DNA of 64,000 nt from Virgibacillus chiguensis (lineage in GTDB: Bacteria > Bacillota > Bacilli > Bacillales > Amphibacillaceae): positions 87,880-151,879 of the forward strand of contig NZ_FQXD01000008.1 in the NCBI RefSeq assembly GCF_900129865.1, given 5' to 3'. The translations under genes and the position numbers were made by a program. Positions 8,624 to 16,583 of the stretch are shown in pieces (position 1 is the stretch's first letter; every line of letters starts with the position of its first letter). The notes beneath the pieces are model-generated. The model did no database searches. It saw only the letters and a list, made by a program, of their open reading frames with translations, and was not told the DNA's origin.

Positions 8624-9883
8624 TTAATTAATTGATCTTTTAAGGCCATATGTTTCTGGGGTAATATCATTAACTTTTGGGATTCGACGTAATTCTGATA
8701 AGATCAACCACACAAATGAAATGGAGAGCATACCGAGACCTCCGATAGCAAATATAATTTGCCCACCGAAAACGGATCCTAGTGTACCACCAATTAAAAA
8801 ACCTAGAGGCATCGTTATAGAAGACAAGCTTGTAATAACTGAAAAAACCCTTGCTAGTAGTGAACTTGGAATAATACGTTGCCCTGTTGCTGATAGTAGT
8901 ACTTGTGTAGCACCAAGTGGTATCAGTGATATTCCATACACAATGACAGCGGGTATATCCCATGGAAGAAATGCAGAACTTATCCAAAGTAAGGCACTAA
9001 ACAAATAAGTTACAATCATCGTCTTGCCTAGTGGAAAAGCACCGACAACGGAGCTTAATAGTGCTCCAATTAAGAATCCAGCAGAAAATGCACCCATAAG
9101 AAATCCATAGGTAGTAGATCCACCACGAAAATCTGCGTAGACAGGCATTACCGCCAAAGCGATACCGAAAGAAAAGTTAGCAATAATGGTAGCAATAAAA
9201 AACTTACTTATAATGGATTGAAAAACATACTGGAATCCTTCCTTTAGGTCTTTTCCATACTTTTGAAACGCCTGCGTCAGTTTTTGTTTTTCTTGTTTTT
9301 CTTTTTCATACGTTTTTAAGACGGGCAATGTCCAAAATAAAAGCAGCCCCACCATAAAAACAATAGCATCTAACAAATAAATGCTAACAGCACCAACTAT
9401 ACTTATAAGTACTCCAGCAATGCCATTAAATGTCATATCAATACCCTGATTAGCAAAAGAAAAGAGAGAATTACCTTTCACCAACTCATTTTGCTTTAAT
9501 AACTTTGGCAATGCAACCATTTGTGCTGGATACGAGAATTGTTGAATGCAAGATATAACTGGCATAATGATAAGTACCATCCAGACATTTAAATCTCCGG
9601 TGTAGTGAGCGATTGGTATAATAAGCACAAGTATAATTTGACATACTTGAGTGATTAGTAAAGTTTTTCGCAAAGACCAGCGATCGATAAATGGTCCAGC
9701 CAAAAACTGAAACACATCCGGAATTCTTGTCAAAAACCCAGCTAATCCAGTATAAAACGCCGAATGACTTAACTCATACACCAACCACATTGCTGCAATA
9801 GCATACATACTATCACCAATATTTGAAAAGATCTTCCCTAAGAAAAGCTTGGTAAACGATTTGTTTTTTAAAAGTATCCACAT
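8624..9883 (-). CDS. MFS transporter, drug-efflux/MFS_3-like
   Basis: This 419-aa protein has about 12 predicted membrane segments and an MFS central loop (about 195-220, EKEKQEKQKLTQAF). Its N-terminus, LLKNKSFTKLFLGKIFSNIGDSMY, is cut here to the recognisable KLFLGKIFSNIGDSMY and resembles macrolide-efflux-type MFS exporters. It is the last gene of the peptide/E1/acyltransferase set and so is a plausible exporter of that product, as MccC is in microcin C loci. That is inference: a 200-bp gap with a possible terminator (9976-10006) means it may have its own promoter. The ribosome site is weak. Confidence 0.8.
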   Translation of the reverse strand: MWILLKNKSFTKLFLGKIFSNIGDSMYAIAAMWLVYELSHSAFYTGLAGFLTRIPDVFQFLAGPFIDRWSLRKTLLITQVCQIILVLIIPIAHYTGDLNVWMVLIIMPVISCIQQFSYPAQMVALPKLLKQNELVKGNSLFSFANQGIDMTFNGIAGVLISIVGAVSIYLLDAIVFMVGLLLFWTLPVLKTYEKEKQEKQKLTQAFQKYGKDLKEGFQYVFQSIISKFFIATIIANFSFGIALAVMPVYADFRGGSTTYGFLMGAFSAGFLIGALLSSVVGAFPLGKTMIVTYLFSALLWISSAFLPWDIPAVIVYGISLIPLGATQVLLSATGQRIIPSSLLARVFSVITSLSSITMPLGFLIGGTLGSVFGGQIIFAIGGLGMLSISFVWLILSELRRIPKVNDITPETYGLKRSIN

Positions 9884-9975
9884 CGTAAAAACCCATTTCT
9901 ACTAATAAAATGACTCTTCAATCAATGGTATTTTTTCATCCACGAACTGAAGTACAACCATTACTAAAAATATAG

Positions 9976-10006
9976 TCGCCCTTAAAAAGAAATTATTTAA
10001 GGACGA
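9976..10006 (-). terminator. Candidate terminator after the acyltransferase gene
   Basis: TCG-CCTTAAA pairs with TTTAAGG-CGA (11-nt arms, one mismatch) around a 9-nt AT loop, about 80 bp beyond the upstream gene's stop. Confidence 0.45.
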
Positions 10007-10084
10007 TGAATTACTCCCCACTACCCATGTTTTTTATAGATAGAATATTTCATAGAGAATATCTTTTTATAAATCCAAGGTTGT

Positions 10085-10972
10085 CTACTCTATTAAATGA
10101 TCCCAAAGCCATTGCTCAGGATTTTTAGCGATCCATTCTTCTCCTTGTGCAAATAAGTGTTGTAGAAAGGTGGACTGAGATAATGCGTTGGGATCAAGAC
10201 TATCTCCAACCATGAAACGAACTTTGTTTTCCTCTTCATTCCAAATGGAACCCAGAGGATATACTTTTGCTGACAGACGCTTGGCAAGCACATAAACACC
10301 AATTGGTGCTTTAAATGTCCCACCTAAGAAGGGCACTTCCTCTTCTTCTTGATTAATGCCATATGAAAACTCTGGGAAAATAATACCCGTTGCTCCCCTC
10401 ATAATAGCTTTAGTAAATTTTAAAGGGCTTGTATGTGAAGGTACAGGAACCATATCTATGGAATCACTGTATGCTGCTTCAAGATATGTAGACATCCATT
10501 GCTGAATGATATCTATTTCATCACTATTTACAAGTATTGTTGTTTTATCAAAATAACGTGTAACTAAAGGCATGGACATCGTATGCATACCCATATGAAA
10601 GGGAGCAATGATAATACGATTTTTAGAATGAGCGGGTTCTATCGATTTTAATAATCGATCACTCTCCGGTTCAATGATCTGATCATATTGTTTGTTGTAT
10701 AGGGACAAGGACAAGTATGTCCAAGCAGATTTTCTTTTTTCTGCAAATAAACTATAAGCATGACTAATTTCCTCAGCGCTTTGGTTCAAAGCGGGAAATG
10801 ACTTGATTACAGGTACATATTTCAATGGATTTAGTGTATTCGAATTCATGTCTGTTTCAACAATGGTTTGCAAAAAAAGATCTGCTAATTGTTGCTCTTC
10901 TTTTTTTTGAAAGGGGATATTCTTTAAAATAGAGTGAAATTCCAACAAATTATTAAAGTTTAAGATTGACAT
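10085..10972 (-). CDS. Lysophospholipid acyltransferase (LPLAT/HtrB-like) superfamily protein
   Basis: This 295-aa protein resembles bacterial lipid A-type acyltransferases: APFHMGMHT near residues 118-126 fits the His motif, PEFSYG and FLGGTFKAPIG fit the later blocks, and the C-terminus NPEQWLWDHL matches the family's QW.W.H ending. The usual H(X)4D acid is not obvious. A Gram-positive cell has no lipid A, so the acceptor must be something else, perhaps a peptide, lipid or polyketide-like product of the neighbouring E1 pathway. There is no signal peptide or clear membrane helix. The start has a perfect GGAGGT site. A 337-bp gap holding an R1 repeat separates it from the E1 gene. Confidence 0.7.
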   Translation of the reverse strand: MSILNFNNLLEFHSILKNIPFQKKEEQQLADLFLQTIVETDMNSNTLNPLKYVPVIKSFPALNQSAEEISHAYSLFAEKRKSAWTYLSLSLYNKQYDQIIEPESDRLLKSIEPAHSKNRIIIAPFHMGMHTMSMPLVTRYFDKTTILVNSDEIDIIQQWMSTYLEAAYSDSIDMVPVPSHTSPLKFTKAIMRGATGIIFPEFSYGINQEEEEVPFLGGTFKAPIGVYVLAKRLSAKVYPLGSIWNEEENKVRFMVGDSLDPNALSQSTFLQHLFAQGEEWIAKNPEQWLWDHLIE

Positions 10973-11009
10973 GTTATGACCTCCTTCTTTTTTTAAGAGA
11001 TAAGAAAGT

Positions 11010-11268
11010 ATAAAAGATGCTATGGGATAACCAAATAACCGAATGAGCCACGTCCAGCTCCATCGCCCTGCAACTAGGCAACTTCACGAATCGCCCTACG
11101 CTAAGTCATCATCGGTTCGTGCTAAATAGGAAGGAAGACTAAAAACGGGCTTGCCTTAGTGCGTCGACATACCTCTGTTTTAGTGGCATGATTCCTAAAA
11201 CTTTAGTTGATTCGCTCCACTCGCTACGTTGCTAAACGGGCACCCTGAGCCTTTGTTCACTAAAAGAA
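11010..11268 (-). repeat. R1 dispersed repeat, copy 1 (reverse orientation)
   Basis: This is a reverse-complement copy of the elements at 36026 and 53866. Shared blocks include CCCGTTTAGCAACGTAGC, ATTTAGCACGAACCG, GAAGTCGCCTAGTTG and CTCATTCGGTTATTTGGTTA. It is non-coding and has no transposase. Confidence 0.85.
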
Positions 11269-11309
11269 ATTACATACACTTTACTATACACAGTCAAGCA
11301 TACTTAAAC

Positions 11310-12398
11310 TTATTTCATAAAACTAGGATAGGACTTTGGTATATTCGCACACCAATCACAATTTTCATTACGTGAACCTGGTCTCCATTTGAATTTTCCA
11401 GTTTCTAAATCAAAATCACCCATTCCATTCACAAGTAAAGGCCTTGTTAAATTAGTAATAACAGCTACTGTATCCGAGATGATAAAACTTACAAGAATTT
11501 GTATCAGCGGATTAAAAGAACCAGAAATGCCACGGATATGTTGATAAACACGATGCATATCTTTTCTCTCCACCAGCGAATCGTAACATTTCCAACACCC
11601 AGTTACTCCCGGAATTACAGTTGTACCTGTACTAGTAGAATGACCATGATAGCCACCTCCAACAATATGCGCAATATTGTTCTTTGTAAGATGGGGCGTG
11701 ATCCAATCAGCTAATGTATCTACAGAAGGCTCATCCGCACATAATATAACAACCGAGCATGTTTTAAGTTTTTCTAAAATGTTTGCAGAAATATCTTGGG
11801 TGATAGGGTCATGCACAGTTTCTATTAACGTTCCATATTGATGATGTAATATATTTTTTAAAACGTTTACTTTCAATTCACCAACAGCGTTTTTAGGATA
11901 CAATGATTGATGAGTTAAATTGTGAGTGCTTACATTATCATGATCAATTAGAATTAGGGAGGGAATTCCCATTGCCGCTAACTCATGAGCAACTCTACTT
12001 CCAACGCCTCCCACACCAATGATTCCTACTCGGCTTGAACACCATGCTTGTTCACTGTCTAATAGCTGATCAAGCGAGGATGTTTGTGCAGCAAGATAAC
12101 TCCACAATCTACTTTCTCCGGTTAAATTCCAAGGTTGATTACCAGTTAACAAGATTTTATCATTTACTAGAGTTTGTAATGTTTCTACTAGCATTTCTTC
12201 TGTAATTTCATTTTGTTCTCCCCAAACGAGAAGTTCTTCAAAATTTCGTGGCTGTTGTAAATAGGTTAAAAAATTTATAAATACACTCATACCTTCATAT
12301 AGAATGGTTTCTGAACGGTTTAACAATGTACAGATAATTTGTCCCTGTTTCGTTTCTTCTACCTGAACATCAGGCTGTTTTAACCAATATGTCGACAC
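11310..12398 (-). CDS. ThiF/E1-like adenylating enzyme, MccB-like, with N-terminal peptide-clamp region
   Basis: I place the start at GTG 12398, spaced correctly from a GGGGGG ribosome site, giving 362 aa. Residues 1-90 look like a small winged-helix/RRE-type peptide-binding region. An E1 Rossmann fold follows with GVGGVG (128-133), Asp152/Asp154, NLTHQ (160-164; family members usually have Arg where His is here), Lys176, and CADEP (220-224). Four cysteines in two pairs, CWKC (268-271) and CDWC (347-350), should bind structural zinc as in MccB and other E1s. Such enzymes adenylate a C-terminal carboxylate; MccB goes on to form a peptidyl-nucleotide. The gene sits directly behind a 15-codon peptide gene and a terminator, as mccB does behind mccA. 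A TOMM-type ThiF role is a weaker alternative. Confidence 0.82.
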   Translation of the reverse strand: MSTYWLKQPDVQVEETKQGQIICTLLNRSETILYEGMSVFINFLTYLQQPRNFEELLVWGEQNEITEEMLVETLQTLVNDKILLTGNQPWNLTGESRLWSYLAAQTSSLDQLLDSEQAWCSSRVGIIGVGGVGSRVAHELAAMGIPSLILIDHDNVSTHNLTHQSLYPKNAVGELKVNVLKNILHHQYGTLIETVHDPITQDISANILEKLKTCSVVILCADEPSVDTLADWITPHLTKNNIAHIVGGGYHGHSTSTGTTVIPGVTGCWKCYDSLVERKDMHRVYQHIRGISGSFNPLIQILVSFIISDTVAVITNLTRPLLVNGMGDFDLETGKFKWRPGSRNENCDWCANIPKSYPSFMK

Positions 12399-12410
12399 TA
12401 CAATCCCCCC

Positions 12411-12446
12411 GTAAAAAGAAGCCAATTCATTTGTAGAATTGGCTTC
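12411..12446 (-). terminator. Attenuator-like terminator between the peptide gene and the E1 gene
   Basis: A perfect 11-bp stem (GAAGCCAATTC/GAATTGGCTTC) with a 7-nt loop is followed by TTTTT on the minus strand. It starts 10 nt after the peptide stop, and the E1 ribosome site comes immediately after the U-tract. E1 expression therefore depends on read-through, which would favour peptide over enzyme. Confidence 0.88.
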
Positions 12447-12456
12447 TTCATTTTAA

Positions 12457-12504
12457 CTAGCATTTTTTTGTCCCAGAAGTATAGCGATCCACGCACTTAA
12501 TCAT
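12457..12504 (-). CDS. 15-codon candidate precursor peptide MIKCVDRYTSGTKKC
   Basis: This very short gene has its own consensus promoter (12536-12564), a good ribosome site (AAGGTGG, 8 nt before ATG 12504) and a terminator right after it. An in-frame upstream ATG at 12531 would add nine residues, but it lies at the predicted transcription start and has no ribosome site. The peptide has Cys at 4 and 15 and ends in Lys-Lys-Cys. Together with the downstream E1 enzyme it looks like the substrate of a microcin-C-type modification, although known MccA peptides mostly end in Asn. The seven A residues of the Lys-Lys codons form an A-AAA-AAA slippery heptamer. No database comparison was possible. Confidence 0.65.
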   Translation of the reverse strand: MIKCVDRYTSGTKKC

Positions 12505-12535
12505 TTCTACCACCACCTTGTTATTATTCATAGAA

Positions 12536-12564
12536 ATTATAATATATTAGAAAAAAATAGTCAA
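12536..12564 (-). promoter_or_regulatory. Consensus sigma-A promoter of the peptide gene
   Basis: The -35 TTGACT (12559-12564) and -10 TATAAT (12536-12541) are separated by 17 bp. Transcription should begin near 12528-12531, leaving a leader of about 25 nt before the peptide ATG. Confidence 0.85.
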
Positions 12565-12953
12565 ATTAGATTTTTTTGTTAATTCATCTTTATTATTTAT
12601 ATTTTTAAATTTACATTATTATGAAAGAGATATTATTTCAAATTACTACATTTTTTAACTAAATAGCCTTATTTACACCCCATTAAACTAATTTTTATAT
12701 AGTAAAGACAGGTCAACATACGATAGTTTTAACCACGAATAATGCGATTATTCACAGATTACAACATATCAACATTATTTTATGCTATACTCCTTTGCAT
12801 TTTCTAAACATTTATTTAAAATAAATTAGAAAAACTTGACTACCGAAATGTTTTTATAGCGGTACCTATTATTTTGTTTACTATAAAACCTGAAAATAGC
12901 GTAAAAAAAATAGAGAATTTGCGCTTACTTTTCATGCTATTCTCCTCTGAACA
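12565..12953. other. AT-rich intergenic region upstream of the peptide gene
   Basis: About 390 bp of very AT-rich DNA between the response-regulator stop and the peptide promoter. A degenerate R2-like sequence lies at about 12836-12905. No gene is visible. It is the natural place for binding sites of the neighbouring regulator, but I could not pick out clear direct repeats. Confidence 0.5.
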
Positions 12954-14087
12954 TTAATGAGAAAAGGCTTTTCTGCCTGACTTCCACGAATTGTACCAGC
13001 CAACAATATCATTGTTCGGCAGCACTCCTACTTCAGTTTTTAAGTAGCTTTTCAAAGATTCGTATTGTTGATGTACATAAGCAGGGTTATTTTCAAGTGC
13101 ATAAATTTTCATTAAAGCAAAATGAGCACTTTCTGTTTCTGGTATAATTTTACATATATAGCTATACCATAGTTTTGCTTCAGACATATTTTGATTCTTT
13201 TGATAAAATGCCGCAATTTCTAAAGCTTTTGTCAACCAAATCTGTTCCCAATAATATCGTTCTGACTCTGCCCACCAAAAGTCATATCCTTGTAGATATG
13301 CACCTCTATATAAGAACAATACTTGAATATAATTATTAACGGATGTTTCATTCAAAGGTGGTAGCGTTTTTATATGTTCTTTCCATTCTTCAAAATCTAA
13401 AATAATATTGTCTGTTTCTAAAACGTAGCCATCAGAAACATTTTGTAATCTCAAATGTCTATGATACTTTCTCAGTGTTTTTCTCACGTAATAAATTGTT
13501 GTATACAACAATGAATTGGCTCTTTCTAATGCTAGGTCAGGCCAAAGTAGCTCAATTAAAAATGATTTTCTGACCATTTTCCCTCTATGATGTAATAAAT
13601 ATAAAAATAATTCCGCTGCCTTTTTCGTTCTCCAGGCAACAAATTCACGTTTCCCTTTAACCGATTCAACCGAAAATTGACCGAGCACATTTACATAAAG
13701 TGGTGAAGTTCTTTCAATCGTAGATGACTGTAAATTATTATCTATTCGTTCAACTGTTTTTTTCAAACGTTCAGGTGGAATCGGCTTAACTAGATAATCG
13801 ATTGCATTAAGCTCAAATGCCTTTACAGCATATTTATCATAAGCAGTCACAAAAACAATAAGTAAGTTTGGCTTATCTTTTAAAACTTTTTCAGCCAAAC
13901 GAATACCATTCATTTCCGGCAACCCTATATCTAAAAATATTACGTCCACGTCCTCTTTAAGAATAGTTTTATGTGCATGGATAGGATTAGTTATTTTACC
14001 AATAACATACATTTTACTAATCTTTTTGAGCTGTTGTTCCAAATAGTCTAAAGCCGATTGTTCATCATCCACAATAATAGCCTTCAT
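12954..14087 (-). CDS. Response regulator with SARP-like wHTH and BTAD domains (orphan)
   Basis: I use the ATG at 14087, which has GGAGGA 6 nt upstream; this gives 377 aa. Residues 1-120 are a receiver domain with the acidic pair DDE (7-9), phospho-acceptor Asp53, Thr81 and Lys101. Residues about 135-225 form an OmpR-like winged helix (WRTKKAAELFLYLL, LLWPDL). Residues about 235-370 form a helical BTAD/TPR-like domain, as in SARP activators of secondary-metabolite clusters. No histidine kinase gene is adjacent. It lies upstream of the peptide/E1 genes on the same strand and is a reasonable candidate activator of them, which is inference. Confidence 0.85.
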   Translation of the reverse strand: MKAIIVDDEQSALDYLEQQLKKISKMYVIGKITNPIHAHKTILKEDVDVIFLDIGLPEMNGIRLAEKVLKDKPNLLIVFVTAYDKYAVKAFELNAIDYLVKPIPPERLKKTVERIDNNLQSSTIERTSPLYVNVLGQFSVESVKGKREFVAWRTKKAAELFLYLLHHRGKMVRKSFLIELLWPDLALERANSLLYTTIYYVRKTLRKYHRHLRLQNVSDGYVLETDNIILDFEEWKEHIKTLPPLNETSVNNYIQVLFLYRGAYLQGYDFWWAESERYYWEQIWLTKALEIAAFYQKNQNMSEAKLWYSYICKIIPETESAHFALMKIYALENNPAYVHQQYESLKSYLKTEVGVLPNNDIVGWYNSWKSGRKAFSH

Positions 14088-14474
14088 AATAATTCCTCCA
14101 TCCATTCAAATTATTTTCACCATTTCCATACTTTATCAACGATTTCTAAACAAAAACTAAAATGTAAGCGTTCAACCAGTTATATAGTCCTAGTTAAATA
14201 GCATTATTTACTAATTATATATACAAAAAATAGTTAATAAGGACCATATCGGTTTTAAAAGCAAAACTTGTTCTAACAGCATTAAACTTTTTAAAAACAT
14301 CCTGAACGAAGTAAACAACTGTTGAAAAATATTCATAAAACTTGTCAATGCTGAAGTAGTAGGTGCGTTTTAAAACTTCAATTGATAAATTACTTGTCAT
14401 GAAAATAATATGCGAGAATGGATAAAGAATATTATAATTTTTTAGATTTAATTTTGGTGAGATGAGATAGTTTT

Positions 14475-14663
14475 TTAAAAAGTGAAGAATCCTGAGGGTA
14501 GAAATATAAAAAGGTTTGCAATTTTTAAATAATGATAGAACATTTCTAGCAATATATATAAGGCGAATATGCCATATGAAACTGAAGCTTTAATATGGAT
14601 ATAGTTTCTAAAAGCAACCTTTTGCTTATCTGTTAATTTGGGTGAATTGCCAAGGAATGTCCA
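14475..14663 (-). pseudogene. Possible remnant of a membrane-protein gene
   Basis: A 63-codon open stretch between stops reads like the end of a real protein (LTDKQKVAFRNYIHIKASVS, then a hydrophobic helix). It has no start codon or ribosome site. The family is not recognised. Confidence 0.3.
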
Positions 14664-14888
14664 CTAGGGATTTTTCTTTTTATTACATTATTTTGAGCTT
14701 TCAACGTCGCTATCCTTTCTCCTAGGCACATATATTTTCCTATACCCTAATAGGTGTTTATGGAAACTTTTAGTAAACTTAAATAAACGAAACTACAGAA
14801 AGAGGGGTTCATCTAACTCCTACTGTATGTTTCGTTAAACTAATTGAGCAACATTCATACTAGGTTTGCTTACGCTTTCCTATAGTAG

Positions 14889-14930
14889 AAAAAAACATCC
14901 AAACTTCGCTTATTACAAAGTCTGGATGCT
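14889..14930 (-). terminator. Terminator of the acylating aldehyde dehydrogenase gene
   Basis: Stem arms 14896-14908 and 14916-14928 (CATCC core) are followed by a seven-T run on the minus strand, starting just beyond the stop codon. Confidence 0.8.
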
Positions 14931-14944
14931 TTTCTACCATTTTA

Positions 14945-16297
14945 TTATTTATTATACGCAACTCGATTAATATTCATTAATTGACGAACACTTACGTTAT
15001 CCGTAATACTGCTTCCACCAATTGCACCACAGCCCAATGTTAGGGAAGGAGCTAGATTTGTAGAAAAACCAATACCTCCAAATGTTCCCGGTGTATTAAT
15101 TAAAATACGGGAAGCTTTGATGCGTAGTCCAAAATCTTCTACTAACTCATCATTTGTTGTGTGCAACATAGCTGTATGCCCTGCACCCTCATTTTCTAGG
15201 ATGGTATTGCATGTTGTAACACCTTGATCCCAATCATTTACCGTGTACATTGCTAGAATTGGGGTTAATTTTTCACGTGAATACGGGTTGTCAGGTCCAA
15301 TTGTCGTTTCCTCTGAAATAAGCACACTTGTATCTGCAGGAATGATAATCCCACATAGTTTAGCCACCTCTGTAACGGTTTTACCTACAATTTGTGGGTT
15401 CATCGTACCATTTTCTCGCATAATAAAGTGAGAAACTTTCTCTGATTCTTCTTGATTCATGAAATAAGCTTTACGTTTTTTCAATTCCTCGACAACTTCT
15501 TCTTTTATACCTTTCTCAACAATAATGGATTGTTCTGAAGCGCAAATCGTACCATTATCAAATGTCTTACTCGTAATAATTCGATCGATTGCTTCTTCGA
15601 TATGAGCTGATTTTTCAACGAAAGCTGGACCGTTACCAGGGCCGACTCCAATTGCTGGATTGCCGGAAGAGTAAGCAGCTTTTACCATTGGTCCACCACC
15701 AGTTGCCAAAATTAATGCTGTATCATCGTGTTGCATCAATGTTTGCGTTCCTTCTAGGCTTGGAGATTCAATTACTTGTACTAGACCTTTTGGCGCTCCA
15801 GCATTTACTGCTGCTTCTTCCACTAACCGTGCCGCTTCAACAATACAGTTGACAGCTTTTGGATGTGGTGATAATACAATGGCATTTCTTGTTTTTAATG
15901 CGACTAGTGTTTTAAAAATAACCGTAGATGTTGGATTGGTAACCGGTACAAGTGCTGCAATTACTCCCATTGGCACGCCAATTTCAATTACTTTATTCAT
16001 TTCATCTCGATCAATAATGCCTACAGTTGGTTCATCTTTTATGCTCTCGTATACTTGCTGACTAGCAAATAAGTTTTTCGTCGTTTTATCTTTCACATTA
16101 CCGAATCCTGTTTCAGTATGTGCTTTATATGCTAAGTCCTCTGCAGCTTCTGTTAATCGGACAGATATGGCCTTTACGATTTCATCTACTTGTTCTTGGG
16201 TGAAACTGGCATATATATGTTGAGCATGTTTCGCTTTTTGAATTAGCGTCTCTACCTCATATGTTTGTACAGTTTCTTGCGCTAAATTTATAGCCAT
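14945..16297 (-). CDS. CoA-acylating aldehyde dehydrogenase (EutE/AdhE-N/SauS-like)
   Basis: This 450-aa enzyme (from ATG 16297; AAGGGG lies 10 nt upstream) should oxidise an aldehyde such as acetaldehyde to its acyl-CoA with NAD+. The catalytic Cys252 lies in FDNGTICASEQ, the hallmark of the acylating subfamily, and GVGPGNGPAFV and SPHPKA are also typical. It lacks the alcohol dehydrogenase half of AdhE. No microcompartment shell genes or clear encapsulation helix are present, so acetaldehyde or sulfoacetaldehyde metabolism in the cytosol is more likely. It is divergent from an AraC-type response regulator and has a CcpA-like site in its leader. Confidence 0.85.
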   Translation of the reverse strand: MAINLAQETVQTYEVETLIQKAKHAQHIYASFTQEQVDEIVKAISVRLTEAAEDLAYKAHTETGFGNVKDKTTKNLFASQQVYESIKDEPTVGIIDRDEMNKVIEIGVPMGVIAALVPVTNPTSTVIFKTLVALKTRNAIVLSPHPKAVNCIVEAARLVEEAAVNAGAPKGLVQVIESPSLEGTQTLMQHDDTALILATGGGPMVKAAYSSGNPAIGVGPGNGPAFVEKSAHIEEAIDRIITSKTFDNGTICASEQSIIVEKGIKEEVVEELKKRKAYFMNQEESEKVSHFIMRENGTMNPQIVGKTVTEVAKLCGIIIPADTSVLISEETTIGPDNPYSREKLTPILAMYTVNDWDQGVTTCNTILENEGAGHTAMLHTTNDELVEDFGLRIKASRILINTPGTFGGIGFSTNLAPSLTLGCGAIGGSSITDNVSVRQLMNINRVAYNK

Positions 16298-16337
16298 GTT
16301 TGACATCCCCTTTTCAATTAATTTCTATACTTTTATA

Positions 16338-16351
16338 ATAAAGCGTTTACA
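16338..16351 (-). promoter_or_regulatory. Candidate CcpA (cre) site
   Basis: TGTAAACGCTTTAT on the minus strand matches the cre pattern except at the last two bases. It lies about 40 bp upstream of the aldehyde dehydrogenase start, where binding would repress. Confidence 0.45.
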
Positions 16352-16490
16352 AATTAATCGTTAGGACTATTTATATTTGTTTTTGGACAATTTTGACATT
16401 AGCTCATTATTTCACAAACTGATGCATATATAAACATAAAATTCCCTCCATTATCATGTTATACTTATAATAGAATATACATTTCACATC

Positions 16491-16509
16491 GTTACACAAT
16501 ACGTGTAAC
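16491..16509. promoter_or_regulatory. Palindromic operator candidate
   Basis: GTTACAC and GTGTAAC are perfect 7-bp arms around 5 bp, in the divergent promoter region between the aldehyde dehydrogenase and the regulator gene. Confidence 0.45.
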
Positions 16510-16583
16510 CTTTATAACTTAGTATGGAAGCAGAGGATTTGGTTCTAAAGATCATCAGGAATAACGTAAAGAGAGGGGATATC

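Larger units (their letters stand above)
14106..14944. other. Long intergenic region with decayed coding sequence
   Basis: This 840-bp gap holds a possible gene remnant (14475-14663), an imperfect palindrome at about 14786-14837 (AACGAAAC.../...GTTTCGTT), and the terminator of the aldehyde dehydrogenase gene. A 61-codon minus-strand ORF (14215-14400) has no ribosome site and was not called. Confidence 0.5.

Noticed and set aside
10085-10972. Lipid A acyltransferase in the strict sense
   Set aside because: All context is Gram-positive (LPxTG, sortases), so only the superfamily is assigned.
11010-11268. R1 copies as insertion sequences
   Set aside because: No transposase, no clear terminal inverted repeats and no target-site duplication could be seen.
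11310-12398. Molybdopterin or thiamine sulfur-carrier activation (MoeB/ThiF) role
   Set aside because: No MoaD/ThiS-like partner is nearby, the N-terminal peptide-clamp-like region is extra, and the gene follows a tiny peptide gene.
12457-12531. 24-residue version of the precursor peptide from ATG 12531
   Set aside because: That ATG falls at the predicted transcription start and has no ribosome site; the 15-codon version has both a leader and a ribosome site.
14215-14400. 61-codon minus-strand ORF
   Set aside because: No ribosome site, low-complexity composition and no neighbouring gene to support it.
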